DNA of 34,909 bases from Protofrankia sp. CiT1 (GCF_917627385.1 NZ_CAKJTL010000144.1:1-34909); one strand, 5' to 3'. Positions 1-10,317 are shown, counted from the stretch's first letter. The notes: generated by a model not told the origin, from the sequence alone. Made by a program: numbers and translations.

Positions 1-3000
1 GGTGAGGCCGTTGCTGGCACCGTCCTGGTTGACGGCGCTGCCCCGGATCACGGCGAGTATCTGGTGGCCGAGGCGCTGGGCCTCCGACAGCCGCTCCAAC
101 AGGACGACTCCCACGCCCTCGGCCCAGGCGGTGCCGTCGGCGGCGGCGGCGAACGGCTTGCACCGGCCGTCGGGGGCCAGCCCACGCTGCCGGCTGAACT
201 CGGTGAACATGCCCGGGGCGGCCATCACCGCGACCCCGCCGGCCAGGGCCAGCGTGCACTCTCCCCGCCGCAACGCCTGGCTGGCCAGGTGGATGGCCAC
301 CAGGGAGGAGGAGCAGGCGGTGTCGACGGTGACGGCCGGCCCTTCCAGCCCCAGGGTGTAGGCGATCCGGCCCGAGGCGACACTGGTGGTGCTGCCGGTC
401 AGGAGGTAGCCCTCGAGGCCCTCGGACGCCTCGTGCAGGCGAGGACCGTATTCCTGCTGCATCGCGCCGATGAACACCCCGGTCCGGCTGCCTGTGAGGG
501 AGGCCGGGTCGATAGCCGCCCGCTCGAGGACCTCCCAGGACGTCTCGAGCAGCAGCCGTTGCTGGGGATCCATCGCCGCCGCCTCGCGGGGGCTGATGCC
601 GAAGAAGGCAGCGTCGAACTGGTCGGCGTCGTAGAGGAATCCACCCTCGCGCGCGTATGACGTGCCCGGCCTGCCTGGTTCGGGGTCATAGATCCTGGCA
701 AGGTCCCAGCCGCGATTGGTGGGGAGCCCCCCGATCGCGTCGGCGCCGGAGAGCACCAGTTGCCACAGCTGTTCGGGGGAGCCCGCACTTCCCGGCCACC
801 GGCCGCTCATGGCCACGATCGCGATCGGTTCGTCGTTCACGGTTGTGGCCGTGGCCGTGGTCTCGACCGCGCCGGAGTGCCGCGTGCCTGTCGCGATGGC
901 CGCCAGGTGGTGCGCAACGGCGTGGGGCGTGGGGTGGTCGAAGGTGAGGGTCGCTGGCAGTCGCAGGCCGGTCGCGGCGGACAGCCGGTCGCGGAACTCC
1001 ACCGCGCCGAGCGAATCGAGCCCGAGGTCCTTGAACGTCCATGTCGCGTCGACAGCGCCTGGCAGGACGTGTCCCAGGACGGCGGCGACGCATCCGCGCA
1101 CGACGTCGACCAGCGCGGCCTGCCGTTCGCCCGCGGACAGCCTGGCCAGGCGTTGTCCCAGCGAGGATGAACTGTCCGCCGCGTCGCCGCGATGCTCCGC
1201 GCCGCTGTCCTGCGCTGGTTTCGGGCCGGCGTGCGTCGCTGGCTCCGAACGAGGCTGCGCAATCCTCCCCGGCGCCCGCGGGGGTTCGGCAGCCGACGTG
1301 TCGATCCAGAACCGCTCGCGCTGGAAAGGATACGTAGGAAGCCTTGTCCGCCGGGCATCCGGCCTGAATGCGGCCGGCCAGTTCACCCAGCCGCCATGGG
1401 TGTGGATCTCGGCGAGTGAGGTGAGGAACCGCCGCATCCCACCGTCGTCACGGCGCAGGGTGCCAACGGCGATGGCACTGCCCAGGCCGCCGGTGCCGTC
1501 GCCGCCAGCATGGCCGCCGCCAGCATGGTCAGCCCTGTCGAGGGTCTGGCGGATTCCCACCGTAAGGACCGGGTGGGGGCTGGTTTCGACAAACATCCGG
1601 TGCCCGTCGGCGAGCGCGTCGCGGATCGCCTGGTCGAGCTGGACCGGCTGGCGGAGGTTGCGGTACCAGTAGTCGGCGGTAAGCGTGGCGGTGTCGAGCA
1701 GGCCGCCGGTGACGGTGGAGTAGAACGCGATGTCCGACGTGTGGGCGGTGATCCCGGACAGGGCGTGCAGCAGCTGTTCCCGGATGCTTTCGACCTGCGC
1801 GGAGTGGGACGCGTAGCTGACGGGGATGGCGCGGGCATCGATGCCGTCGGCCCGGTATCCGGTGAGTAGTTCGTTCAGCGCGCCCGGGTCGCCGGAGACG
1901 ACGGTGGACGCGGGCCCGTTGACGGCGGCGATGCTCAGCCGGTCCGCCCAGTGGGTGAGCCGGGAGCGCACGTCGGTGGCGGGCAGGGGAATGGAGGCCA
2001 TGCCACCAGAGCCACCGGAGCCGCCGAGTTCGGCCAGGGCCCGGCTCCGTAGCGCCACGATTGTGGCGGCGGTCTCCAGCGACAGCGCGCCCGCAATGTG
2101 AGCGGCGGCGATCTCACCCTGGGAATGGCCGATGACCGCGTCCGGGTGGACCCCGAAGGAACTCCAGAGCCGGGCGAGGGAGACCATCACCGCGAACAGC
2201 ACGGGCTGGACGACCTCCACGTGGTCCAGGAACGGCGCGTCCGGCCGGCCGCGGAGCACATCGTCCAGCGACCATTCGACGTGTGGTGCCAGGGCCTCGG
2301 CGCAGGCGCGGAGGTGTTCGGCGAAAACAGGGGACGTCTCGAGCAGGCTCCGGGCCATACCGCTCCATTGCGAGCCCTGGCCGGGGAAGACGAACACGAC
2401 GCCCCTGGCGTCCCGGGCGACTCCGCTCACCAGGCCGGGTGCCACCTTCCCACTGCCCAGCGCCGCGAGCCCGGCCAGGAGCGCCTCGCGGTCACCACCG
2501 AGAAGCACCGCCCGATGGGTGAACGACGTTCGGGTCGTGGCGAGCGAGAATCCGACGTCCGCCGGGCCCATCTCGGGCCGGGCGGAAACGGCCTCGCGCA
2601 GCGCCGCGGCCTGAGCACGCAACCCAGCTTCGCTTTTCGCTGATATCACCCACGGGATCACCGGCGGGCCGGCTACGGCTGTCGTGCCGGGGGCAGCCTC
2701 CTTGCCGGGAGCGCCGTCGCCGTTCGCGGCCGGACGATCGGATACCGGCTTCTCCGCGAGCACCAGATGGCAGTTGGTTCCCCCCACCCCGAAGGAACTG
2801 ACCCCGGCGACGAGCGTCCTGTCCGGTCGCGGCCACGGAGCGAGGGCCTGTTGCACCCGCAGGTTGATCTCATCGAAACGGATCTCGGGATTGGGTGTCT
2901 CGAAGTTCAGGCTCGGTGGGATCTGGCGATGCCGGATACTCAGGATCACCTTGAGAAGGCCGACAATTCCCGACGCGCCTTCCAGGTGGCCCACGTTCGT

Positions 3001-4035
3001 CTTGGCCGAGCCCACCAGGAGCGGGCGCCCGGGGGGACGGGCCGCGCCGAGCGCCGCACCGAGCGCGGCGGCCTCGATCGGGTCGCCGACCTTCGTCCCG
3101 GTGCCGTGGAGCTCCACGTACTGGAGCTCAGCGGCATCCACACCGGACCGTTCGACGGCCAGCCGCACGACCGCTTCCTGCGCTGCCGGGCTCGGGATCG
3201 TGAGCGCGTCGGTGGCGCCGTCGTTGTTGACCGCGCCACCGTTGATCACGCAGTAGATGTCATCGCCGTCGGCCAGCGCTCGGGCGAGCGGCTTGAGCAC
3301 GACGACGCCACCACCCTCCCCGCGCACATAGCCGTTCGCGCGGGCGTCGAAGGTGTAGGAGCGGCCGTCCGGTGACAGGCCACCGAATCGTGCGGCGGTG
3401 ATGGTGCTTTCGGGCGTTATGTTCAGGTTGACGCCGCCGGCGAGGGCGAGCGCGGACTCTCCCTTGCGCAGGCTCTCACAGGCCAGGTGAACGGCTACCA
3501 GGGAGGATGCCTGAGCCGCGTCCACCGTCAGGCTGGGCCCGGCCAGATCGAAGGTGTAGGACACCCGGTTGGCGATGATCCCACGGTTGAGTCCCGTCAG
3601 GGTGTGGCGCGTGATGGTGCGCTCGCCCTGCTGGTGGAGCAGGGCCGCGTAGTCGCTTGCGATGGCTCCCATGAATACGCCGGCTCGGGCTCCCGCGAGG
3701 CTCGCGGGCAGGATGCCCGCATCTTCGACGGCCTCCCAGCTGAGCTCGAGGATCAGCCGCTGCTGCGGGTCCATGGCGATCGCTTCAGCGGGCGAGATGC
3801 CGAAGAAAGCCGGGTCGAACCGGTCGACGTGGTCGAGGAAGCCGCCGGGGTAGGCGTCGGCGGCGGAGTTCCAGCGCTCGGCAGGGGTTTCGGTGATGGC
3901 ACTTTGGCCGTCGGTGAGAAGCCGCCAGAATTTTTCCGGAGTCGGCGCTCCCGGCAGCCGGCAGGCAAGCCCGATGACGGCGACCGCTTCGGCCGCCCCG
4001 GTTCCTGCTCCGGGAACAGTCGGTTTGTCGCTCAT
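1..4035 (-). CDS. Modular type I polyketide synthase, KSQ-AT-ACP loading module and start of module 1 (partial)
   Basis: First 1345 codons of a modular PKS; the frame is open to base 1 and continues outside the window. ATG at 4035 follows AGGAAAGG, with an in-frame stop seven codons upstream. Domains: a ketosynthase (about residues 15-440) whose active-site motif is VDAAQASSL, with Gln175 in place of Cys, while both His (H310 in HGTGT, H350 in NVGHLEG) are present. This makes it a KSQ, a decarboxylase that primes synthesis from an extender on its own ACP. The AT (about 545-860) has GHSQGE (Ser638), the upstream VEVVQP signature and YASH at 741-744, all typical of methylmalonyl-CoA. The ACP has LDSLGAVEF (Ser1008). 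A second KS begins near 1068 with normal VDTACSSSL (Cys1241). No KR, DH or ER occurs before the second KS, as expected for a loading module. By family knowledge the starter should be propionyl. The product is unknown. Confidence 0.95.
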   Translation of the reverse strand, partial: MSDKPTVPGAGTGAAEAVAVIGLACRLPGAPTPEKFWRLLTDGQSAITETPAERWNSAADAYPGGFLDHVDRFDPAFFGISPAEAIAMDPQQRLILELSWEAVEDAGILPASLAGARAGVFMGAIASDYAALLHQQGERTITRHTLTGLNRGIIANRVSYTFDLAGPSLTVDAAQASSLVAVHLACESLRKGESALALAGGVNLNITPESTITAARFGGLSPDGRSYTFDARANGYVRGEGGGVVVLKPLARALADGDDIYCVINGGAVNNDGATDALTIPSPAAQEAVVRLAVERSGVDAAELQYVELHGTGTKVGDPIEAAALGAALGAARPPGRPLLVGSAKTNVGHLEGASGIVGLLKVILSIRHRQIPPSLNFETPNPEIRFDEINLRVQQALAPWPRPDRTLVAGVSSFGVGGTNCHLVLAEKPVSDRPAANGDGAPGKEAAPGTTAVAGPPVIPWVISAKSEAGLRAQAAALREAVSARPEMGPADVGFSLATTRTSFTHRAVLLGGDREALLAGLAALGSGKVAPGLVSGVARDARGVVFVFPGQGSQWSGMARSLLETSPVFAEHLRACAEALAPHVEWSLDDVLRGRPDAPFLDHVEVVQPVLFAVMVSLARLWSSFGVHPDAVIGHSQGEIAAAHIAGALSLETAATIVALRSRALAELGGSGGSGGMASIPLPATDVRSRLTHWADRLSIAAVNGPASTVVSGDPGALNELLTGYRADGIDARAIPVSYASHSAQVESIREQLLHALSGITAHTSDIAFYSTVTGGLLDTATLTADYWYRNLRQPVQLDQAIRDALADGHRMFVETSPHPVLTVGIRQTLDRADHAGGGHAGGDGTGGLGSAIAVGTLRRDDGGMRRFLTSLAEIHTHGGWVNWPAAFRPDARRTRLPTYPFQRERFWIDTSAAEPPRAPGRIAQPRSEPATHAGPKPAQDSGAEHRGDAADSSSSLGQRLARLSAGERQAALVDVVRGCVAAVLGHVLPGAVDATWTFKDLGLDSLGAVEFRDRLSAATGLRLPATLTFDHPTPHAVAHHLAAIATGTRHSGAVETTATATTVNDEPIAIVAMSGRWPGSAGSPEQLWQLVLSGADAIGGLPTNRGWDLARIYDPEPGRPGTSYAREGGFLYDADQFDAAFFGISPREAAAMDPQQRLLLETSWEVLERAAIDPASLTGSRTGVFIGAMQQEYGPRLHEASEGLEGYLLTGSTTSVASGRIAYTLGLEGPAVTVDTACSSSLVAIHLASQALRRGECTLALAGGVAVMAAPGMFTEFSRQRGLAPDGRCKPFAAAADGTAWAEGVGVVLLERLSEAQRLGHQILAVIRGSAVNQDGASNGLT

Positions 4036-4258
4036 ACTGTGACCCTTTCCTGCTCAACGGCAAACAGAACGTGTACCGAATTCAGCGGTGCGGCCGGCCG
4101 GTGCGCCGGAAAATTCCGTCCCAGCGGCCGGACGGGGGTACACCGGAATGCGGCCGCGCACCCGCCGCGGCCGGGAAACCGAATCCCGGGTCATCCTCGG
4201 CCCACGAGGTTCTGACCCGCTTGTCATGCCGGGTCTTGCTTCCCGGAGGCGCGGGGAA

Positions 4259-6160
4259 TCATGGGGGGACCGTCGCATGCTGGCCGACTTCAGCTTCACC
4301 AGCCTTGCCGGGCCGAGGGATCGCGGCGAGGAGCTCCTGCGTGTAGGTATGGACCGGCTGCGAAAACACCTGCCTGACATCTCCGGTCTCGACGACGCGG
4401 CCGTCCTTCATCACGAGGAGCCGGTCGCTGACATGATGGATCACCCCGAGGTCATGGGAGATGAACAACAACGCCACCCCGAGGCCGCGTTGCAGGGCGG
4501 TGAGCAGATCGAGTATCTGGGCTTGGATCGACACGTCGAGCGCGGAGACCGGTTCGTCACAGACGATCACATCAGGTGATGGTGCAAGTGCCCGCGCGAT
4601 CGCGACCCGCTGGCGTTGGCCCCCGGACAGCTCCCGGGGCCGCCGCTGGAGCATGTTCGCGGCCAGGCCTACCTGGTCGAGCAGCTCGATGATCTTCACC
4701 CGTCGATCCCGTCCGCGCCGGGGGCCGGCCACCGCCTCGCCGATGATGCGTTCGACGGTGTAACGCGGGTCGAACGAACCCATCGGGTCCTGGTAGATGG
4801 CCTGGATCCGCCGGCGGTACGCCCTGCGGTCGCGCTCGCGGATCCTGCCGCCTGACTGTCCCGCCGCTCCGGCGCTAGCTCCAGCTCCGTTTGCCGTTCC
4901 GTTCCACGGCGCACCGGCGAGCCGGACGGTGCCTTCGTCCGGCTCAAGCAGGCCGAGCACGATGCGGGCCACCGTCGTCTTGCCCGAGCCCGACTCGCCG
5001 ACCAGGCCGAGCGCCTCACCCGCCCGGAGCTGGAACGACACGTCCCGGGCCGCGTGATGCCAGGTCTGGTCAGGGGAGCGGAACCGTTTGGAGATGCTTT
5101 CAGCCTCGATGAGGAGGCCGCCACGCGGAGCTGGCGGCCGCGCCGTCTCGACGACCGACAGCCGGTGTGGAGTTTCCTCCGGTGCCGCCATGGGGTACCA
5201 GCACAGCGCGCCATGCCCTGGTCCGGCGTCGGCTGGCGCGGGCAGTTCGTCACGGCACCTCTGGTCGGCGAGCCGGCACCGGAGCGCGTACGGGCAACCG
5301 TCCGGGCCGGCTGCGGGCTGCCCGGACGCGGCGTCCGACAGCCGGGCGCCCTTGGCGTGCATGGCGGGTGCGGCCGCGAGCAGCGCCCGGGTGTACGGGT
5401 GTCGTGGGCTGCTCAGCACACGGTCCGTCGGCCCCTGCTCGACGATCAGCCCGCTGTGCATGACCGCGATCGTGTCCGCGAGCCCGGCCACGACGGCGAG
5501 GTCGTGGCTGATGAGCAGGAGCGCCATGCCGCTGTGCTTGAGCCGCCGGAGCAGGTCGAGAACCTGCGCCTGGACGGTGACGTCCAAAGCGGTCGTGGGC
5601 TCGTCCGCGAGCAGCAGCGCTGGACCGGCGGCGATCGCGGATGCGATCAGCGCCCGCTGCCGCAGGCCACCGGAAAGCTGGTGCGGGTACTGGCGCGCAC
5701 GCTGTCGGGGATCGGGAATACCCACGTCCGTCAGCAGGGACAGCACCCGGCCGCGCACCTCGGCCCGGTCGACAACCCGGTGGGTGCGTAACGTCTCGGC
5801 GACCTCCGCGCCCACCGTCCGGAGCGGGTCGAGCGAGACCAGGGCGTCCTGGAGCACCAGGCCGATCCGCCGGCCGCGCACCGCTTGCCACTGAGGCTCG
5901 GTCAGAGTGCTCAGATCCCTGCCGTCGAACACCAGCCGGCGCGCGGTGGCCGCCGCGCGGGCACCGATGAGGCCGACGAGCGTGCGGGCGGTGACGCTCT
6001 TGCCGGAGCCGGACTCGCCCACGAGGGCGAGGCACTCGCCCCGGCCGAGAGTGAACGACACGTCCCGAACCGCCCGGACGGGCCCGGAGCCCGGATGGAA
6101 CGTCACGTCGAGACCGTCGACGACAAGGAGAGGATGATCGGCGGCGCCGGGCATGGTCAT
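4259..6160 (-). CDS. Dipeptide/oligopeptide ABC transporter, fused DppD-DppF ATP-binding protein
   Basis: 633 residues holding two complete ABC ATPase domains, about 10-330 and 345-625, so one chain replaces the usual DppD and DppF pair. Domain 1 has Walker A GESGSGKS (48-55), signature LSGGLRQR and Walker B LLLADEP. Domain 2 has GESGSGKT, LSGGQRQR and VIVCDEP. After domain 1 comes the cysteine-containing tail typical of peptide-importer ATPases (GCPYALRC, then further Cys), which may hold an iron-sulfur cluster. The protein powers the DppBC channel at the inner face of the membrane. Its ATG overlaps the dppC stop by 4 nt, indicating translational coupling. The stop is 223 nt before the PKS start on the same strand. 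Confidence 0.93.
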   Translation of the reverse strand: MTMPGAADHPLLVVDGLDVTFHPGSGPVRAVRDVSFTLGRGECLALVGESGSGKSVTARTLVGLIGARAAATARRLVFDGRDLSTLTEPQWQAVRGRRIGLVLQDALVSLDPLRTVGAEVAETLRTHRVVDRAEVRGRVLSLLTDVGIPDPRQRARQYPHQLSGGLRQRALIASAIAAGPALLLADEPTTALDVTVQAQVLDLLRRLKHSGMALLLISHDLAVVAGLADTIAVMHSGLIVEQGPTDRVLSSPRHPYTRALLAAAPAMHAKGARLSDAASGQPAAGPDGCPYALRCRLADQRCRDELPAPADAGPGHGALCWYPMAAPEETPHRLSVVETARPPAPRGGLLIEAESISKRFRSPDQTWHHAARDVSFQLRAGEALGLVGESGSGKTTVARIVLGLLEPDEGTVRLAGAPWNGTANGAGASAGAAGQSGGRIRERDRRAYRRRIQAIYQDPMGSFDPRYTVERIIGEAVAGPRRGRDRRVKIIELLDQVGLAANMLQRRPRELSGGQRQRVAIARALAPSPDVIVCDEPVSALDVSIQAQILDLLTALQRGLGVALLFISHDLGVIHHVSDRLLVMKDGRVVETGDVRQVFSQPVHTYTQELLAAIPRPGKAGEAEVGQHATVPP

Positions 6161-7029
6161 CGGGTGGTCCTACCGGCGAAGTGGGCCTGCGCATATCGGC
6201 CGGCCACGTTGACGGCGATCACGGTGACGGCGATGGCCGCTCCCGGGAACACCCCGATCCACCAGGCCGTCTGTAGGAAGTCGCGGCCTTCGGACAGCAT
6301 CAGGCCCCACTCCGGGGCCGGTGGCCTCGTCCCGAGGCCGAGGAAGCTCAAGGCGGACGCGTAGATGAGGGCCGTGCCGAAGCCGACCGTGGCAAGCACG
6401 AGCACCGGACCGAGCGCGTTGGGCAGGACATGGCGCGCCACCAGCAGCCCCCGCCGAAGGCCGAGCCCCACGGCGGCCTCGACGTAACCCGAGCGCCGCA
6501 CCACCATCGCCTCGGCGCGGACAAGCCGTCCGTATACCGGGATCAGCGCCGCCGCTATGGCAAGCACGGTATTGGTCGTACCAGCGCCGAGAACGGCGAT
6601 CACCAGCAGCGCCAGGAGCACCGGCGGCATCGCGATCAATATATCCGCCAGGCGCATGAGGACCAGATCGGCGACGCGCCCGCCGAGCGCGGCGGTCAGG
6701 CCGAGCAGCGTGCCTCCGCCGACGGCGAGCGCGATCGCGCCGAGACCGAGCAGGAGCGACGTTCGAGCGCCATAGAGGATCCGGGTGAAAACGTCACGGC
6801 CGATCTGGTCAGTACCGAACCAGTGCGAACCACCCGGAGCCGCGAGCGCGTTCACCGGGTCGGTGTCGGTCGGGGAGGCATCGGTGAACAGTCCCGGCGC
6901 GATCGCCACAACTGTGACCAACAGGAGAACCACGGCCGCGACGACCAGGGCGGGACGGCCTCTCCGGCGGCGCCGGGCACTGGGCACGGCGCCGGCCCCC
7001 AGCGGGACGACGGAGCCGACAGCTGTCAC
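6157..7029 (-). CDS. Dipeptide/oligopeptide ABC transporter permease, DppC-like
   Basis: 290 residues. An N-terminal transmembrane segment (VVAAVVLLLVTVVAIAPGLF, about 30-50) is followed by the usual OppC-N spacer with HWFGTDQIGRDVFTRILYG. About five more membrane helices follow, with the EAA-type loop LGLRRGLLVARHVLPNALGP that contacts the ATPase. Length and motif order match DppC/OppC/NikC permeases. It starts inside the last codons of dppB (4-nt overlap) and ends inside the start of dppDF (4-nt overlap), so the three genes form one coupled operon. Substrate cannot be read from sequence; peptides are most likely, nickel or another chelate possible. Confidence 0.92.
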   Translation of the reverse strand: MTAVGSVVPLGAGAVPSARRRRRGRPALVVAAVVLLLVTVVAIAPGLFTDASPTDTDPVNALAAPGGSHWFGTDQIGRDVFTRILYGARTSLLLGLGAIALAVGGGTLLGLTAALGGRVADLVLMRLADILIAMPPVLLALLVIAVLGAGTTNTVLAIAAALIPVYGRLVRAEAMVVRRSGYVEAAVGLGLRRGLLVARHVLPNALGPVLVLATVGFGTALIYASALSFLGLGTRPPAPEWGLMLSEGRDFLQTAWWIGVFPGAAIAVTVIAVNVAGRYAQAHFAGRTTR

Positions 7030-8009
7030 AGGGCTGCCTCCGTCGTCCGCAGTCTCGGGTCGATGACCAGGTGGAGCAGGTCCACCACGGTGAAAATGAG
7101 GACGACGGCGAAGGCCGACAGCAGGACGACCCCCAGCACGACCGGCAGGTCCCTGCTGGTCACCGCCTGCATGGTCAGCGATCCGATGCCAGGCCGGCTG
7201 AAGACCGTCTCGATCACCACCGTGCCGCCGAGCAGCGTCCCGGTCAGCCAGCCCGCCAGCGTCAGCAAGGGTGTCGCCGCGTGCCGGAAGGCGTGGCGCA
7301 GCCTGACCGCGCTCTGGCTCAGGCCGCGGGAGCGCGCGGTGACCACGAACGGCTGTTCCAGCGCGGCCTCAAGGCCCTCACGCAACACCTGACCCAGCAC
7401 ACCGGCCACTGACAGCGCGAGGGTGACCGCGGGCAGCACAAGCGAGGAGAGGCTCTGCGCGCCGGCCACCGGGAAGATCCGGAGCTGGAACGAGAACACG
7501 GTCAACAGCATGATCCCCAGCCAGTGCGGCGGGGTGGACAACGCCACCAGCTCCCAGGCCGTGGCGGTGGCACGTAGGGCCGGCCGCCGTCCAGCTGTCA
7601 CCACCGCGGACACCACCGCGATGACGACGGCGACGGCGACCGCGGCCACGGTGAGCTGGACCGTAGGCCAGATCTGATCGTTGATCAGTTTCGACACAGG
7701 CTGCTGGAGCTGGTAGGAGCTGCCCAGATCGCCGTGGAGGAGGTTGCCGACGTAACGCGCGTACCGTACCGGTACGGGCTGGTCGAACCCGAATTCGGTC
7801 CTGATCTGCTGCCGAATCTCGGGGGAGGCCGTGGTCGTCGGCCCCAACAGGACCGCTACCGTGTCGCCAGGGACGAGCTGGAGCGCGGCGAAGGCCAGCG
7901 TCGCAGCCCCGAGCATCACCGCCGTCCCCGCGAGCAGGCGTTCGGCAGCCCCTTGTATTATTCCCCGTCTGCTGAACAGGGCACGTCTGGTAGCCAGTGG
8001 TGAACGCAT
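7026..8009 (-). CDS. Dipeptide/oligopeptide ABC transporter permease, DppB-like
   Basis: 327 residues with six predicted membrane helices. N-terminal features include LLAGTAVMLGAATLAFAALQ, then the conserved GDTVAVLLGPTTTASPEI and FGFDQPVPVRYARYVGNLLHGDLGSSYQ blocks of DppB/OppB. The EAA loop is RSRGLSQSAVRLRHAFRHAATPL. It pairs with the DppC-like permease to form the channel. The start codon ATG at 8009 lies 78 nt after the dppA stop, and the 3' end overlaps dppC by 4 nt. Confidence 0.92.
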   Translation of the reverse strand: MRSPLATRRALFSRRGIIQGAAERLLAGTAVMLGAATLAFAALQLVPGDTVAVLLGPTTTASPEIRQQIRTEFGFDQPVPVRYARYVGNLLHGDLGSSYQLQQPVSKLINDQIWPTVQLTVAAVAVAVVIAVVSAVVTAGRRPALRATATAWELVALSTPPHWLGIMLLTVFSFQLRIFPVAGAQSLSSLVLPAVTLALSVAGVLGQVLREGLEAALEQPFVVTARSRGLSQSAVRLRHAFRHAATPLLTLAGWLTGTLLGGTVVIETVFSRPGIGSLTMQAVTSRDLPVVLGVVLLSAFAVVLIFTVVDLLHLVIDPRLRTTEAAL

Positions 8010-8087
8010 CCGGTATCCATGAGCCGATCCGTCGAGGCGAGTCCAGGGCGCGCTGATGGAAAAATATCAGCGCAGCTCGGTGAGGTG

Positions 8088-9800
8088 CTATTTCTTGTTA
8101 CGCCAGGCGTCGTAGAAAAGTGGCCATGAGTTCGCGTCGAAGGCGATTCCCTTTACGTACCCGGCCGCTCCGATGATGGAGCTTGACGTGTACACCGGGA
8201 TCACAACGGCCTTGTTGATGACCGCCTTCTGGGTCTTGGCGTAGACGTCATTGCGGGTCGCTTGGTCCAGCGTGGCCGCGCCTGTGTCGGTCCAGTTGTC
8301 CACCTCGGGGTCGCTGAGCAGCGAGGCGTTCTGGCCGCCAGTGGCCAGGGTGCTGCCGCTGTTGAAGAACAGCCGCAGCACATCCGGCTCGAACCGGCCC
8401 CAGCTGAAGTCCAGCACCTGGAACTGGCCGCCGTAGGCCTTGGTGACGTAGGTGCCGATGTCCACGGCTGGGCGGGTGATCTCGACACCTATCTTTTTGA
8501 GGTCGTCCTGGATCGCCTGGCCCAGGATGTCACGCTGTTCCCGTACGAATGCCGGCACCGTAGGCCATTCGATGGTGAGACGTATGCCGTTCCGGGTGCG
8601 GTACCCAGCGGCGTCACGACCGGTCCAGCCTGCCTGGTCGAGGAGCTGGTTGGACGTTGCCGGCTCGTAGGGCCAGCTTTTCTCCAACGTGGCGTCATAC
8701 GATGGTGTGGTTGCCGAGATGGGGCTCCAGGCTCGCTTGTACTGGCCGAAGTAGACGGTACTGACGTCCTGGTCCAGGTTCACCCCTCGCTGTATGGCGG
8801 TGCGGACGCGCTCGTCGTTGAGCGGAGCCAGGGACGTGTTCAGGTAGAGGCTGTAGGGCGCGCCAGCGATATCCTTGCGCAGTACCTGAAGGTTCTGGTC
8901 GGCCTGGATGGCCTTTACATTCGCCGGTGGAACAGCGCTGATAACATCGATCTGGCCGCTGGTCAGCGAACCGACCCGTGCCGCGTTCTCCTTGAGAATG
9001 CGGATGGTCAGCGTGTCGATATAGGCGGGGCCGGTGTGCTTGCCGGTAGCCGGGGCCCAGGCGTATGCGGGATTTTTCGTCAGTACGATGCGCTGGCCCT
9101 TTGTGTAGCTGGTGAAGGTGAACGGCCCGGTGCCGACGGCGACCGGGCCGCCGCCGCACAGCTTGTCGGCATTGGCCGTCAGTGTCTTCGGCGAGTAGAA
9201 GCCGAGGTAGGCGGTGCTGGCCGCCTGGAGGAACGGGGCGAACGGCTTGGAAAAATTGACCTTGACGGTGTATGGATCGATGACGTCTGTCCCGGTGTAG
9301 GGGCCGAGCAGGCTCGCGGCGTACTGCGATTTTGTCGTCTTTGCGACTATATGGTCAAAATTGATCCGCACGGCATCGGCGTTGAAGTCGGTGCCGTCGG
9401 TGAACGTGACCCCCTGCCGCAGCCGGAAGGTAAAGCTCGTCAGGTCCGGTGCGATGTCCCAGGAAGTGGCCAGCCACGGGTGGAAGGTACCGGCATCGTC
9501 CTCCGTGACAAGGGAGTCGAAGACGTTACGCTGGATCGCCGCGGTGATGTCCTGCTGGCTGACGTGGATGTCGAAGCAGGTCGGTTCGGTGTCGATCCCG
9601 TAGGTCAGGGATCCACCGGGCACCGGTTTGTCCGCGTAGGTAGCGGTGGACCCAGCGTTCGAACCGCAGGCGGCAAGGAAGAGCGTCGCGGTGACGGCTG
9701 CTCCCGCTATGCGAGCGTGTGTGCGGCCGGGCTTTCGATCAGCGAGCCGGAGCGGCGATTTTAAACACGCGCTGCGGTGTACGGGCCTGGTAAAGCGCAT
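8088..9800 (-). CDS. Peptide ABC transporter substrate-binding lipoprotein, DppA-like
   Basis: 570-residue SBP_bac_5 family protein, the extracellular binding component of the Dpp importer. A hydrophobic segment ends in the lipobox LFLAAC with Cys45 as the lipidation site. The mature chain carries family blocks such as DIHVSQQDITAAIQRNVFDSL and TDFNADAVRINFDHI, with the C-terminal domain ending VKGIAFDANSWPLFYDAW. ATG at 9800 has GGAG seven bases upstream. No other ATG, GTG or TTG lies between it and the lipobox. Residues 11-29 of the signal n-region are encoded by a repeat element also found at 19750-19809, making this n-region unusually long. First gene of the dppABC-DF operon; its upstream region holds direct repeats and a palindrome. 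Confidence 0.92.
   Translation of the reverse strand: MRFTRPVHRSACLKSPLRLADRKPGRTHARIAGAAVTATLFLAACGSNAGSTATYADKPVPGGSLTYGIDTEPTCFDIHVSQQDITAAIQRNVFDSLVTEDDAGTFHPWLATSWDIAPDLTSFTFRLRQGVTFTDGTDFNADAVRINFDHIVAKTTKSQYAASLLGPYTGTDVIDPYTVKVNFSKPFAPFLQAASTAYLGFYSPKTLTANADKLCGGGPVAVGTGPFTFTSYTKGQRIVLTKNPAYAWAPATGKHTGPAYIDTLTIRILKENAARVGSLTSGQIDVISAVPPANVKAIQADQNLQVLRKDIAGAPYSLYLNTSLAPLNDERVRTAIQRGVNLDQDVSTVYFGQYKRAWSPISATTPSYDATLEKSWPYEPATSNQLLDQAGWTGRDAAGYRTRNGIRLTIEWPTVPAFVREQRDILGQAIQDDLKKIGVEITRPAVDIGTYVTKAYGGQFQVLDFSWGRFEPDVLRLFFNSGSTLATGGQNASLLSDPEVDNWTDTGAATLDQATRNDVYAKTQKAVINKAVVIPVYTSSSIIGAAGYVKGIAFDANSWPLFYDAWRNKK
9715..9770. repeat. Short inverted-repeat element, copy 1 (inside dppA signal-peptide coding region)
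   Basis: 56 bp bounded by GCGTGT and ACACGC. The core, read on the minus strand, contains CCGCTCCGGCTCGCTGATCG, identical to the core of the second copy at 19750-19809. Flanking parts of the two copies agree in layout (GTGTTT left end, ACAC right end) but diverge in sequence. The copy sits in frame in dppA and encodes the basic stretch with SPLRLADRKPGR. Confidence 0.75.
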
Positions 9801-9857
9801 GCGAGGGCTCCGAGGGGCTCGACGAGAATCAGGAGAGATGCGACGGAAAGCGGCTGG

Positions 9858-9890
9858 ATGCCGATATCAAAATTACCCATGTCGATATCA
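9858..9890. promoter_or_regulatory. Two 12-bp direct repeats at 21-bp period upstream of dppA
   Basis: ATGCCGATATCA at 9858-9869 and ATGTCGATATCA at 9879-9890 match at 11 of 12 positions and start 21 bp apart, two helical turns. They lie 58-90 bp before the dppA start codon in an AT-rich patch. The placement suits binding of a dimeric regulator. No regulator gene is adjacent, so the binding protein is unknown. Confidence 0.4.
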
Positions 9891-10317
9891 GGAGCACGGG
9901 ACAAAGCGGGACAAAAATGAACGCGGGTGAGGTGGGCGCCGGGCGAGCGGAAGCTTCGTCTCCGGTGTTTTGGCTACGGGCACATTTCGGCTGGGCGGGC
10001 ATCCGTCCGTGCCAGCCAGGATGCTTGCAGGACGGATTGGGCCGCCTGGCCAGTGTGCCGAGCTGTCTTCGCGTGTCACCGAGATCCGCGGAGATTTGCG
10101 GCCGGAGTGGTCTGATGCGCTGGAACCCGCCTGGAAACCTGCCGGGAATTCAGGGCAGACAGGCCGCGCTTGATACCCGAAGAAGATCGATATGGCGTCG
10201 CGACGTGAGGAGGTGGCTGGTTGTCGACCACACTATCCAGCGCGGCTGCACAAGCCCTGGCTGGCTCTCATTGGACCTCACGGAAATCATATTAGCTATG
10301 TGCAATGATATGCGGAA

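Noticed and set aside
4036-4258. Terminator between dppDF and the PKS
   Set aside because: GACCCG and CGGGTC at 4214-4235 form only a 6-bp stem with a 10-base loop and no U tract; too weak to call.
8262-9764. 500-codon open frame on plus, antisense to dppA
   Set aside because: No family sequence; dppA has clear SBP_bac_5 blocks and a lipobox. A normal shadow in high-GC DNA.
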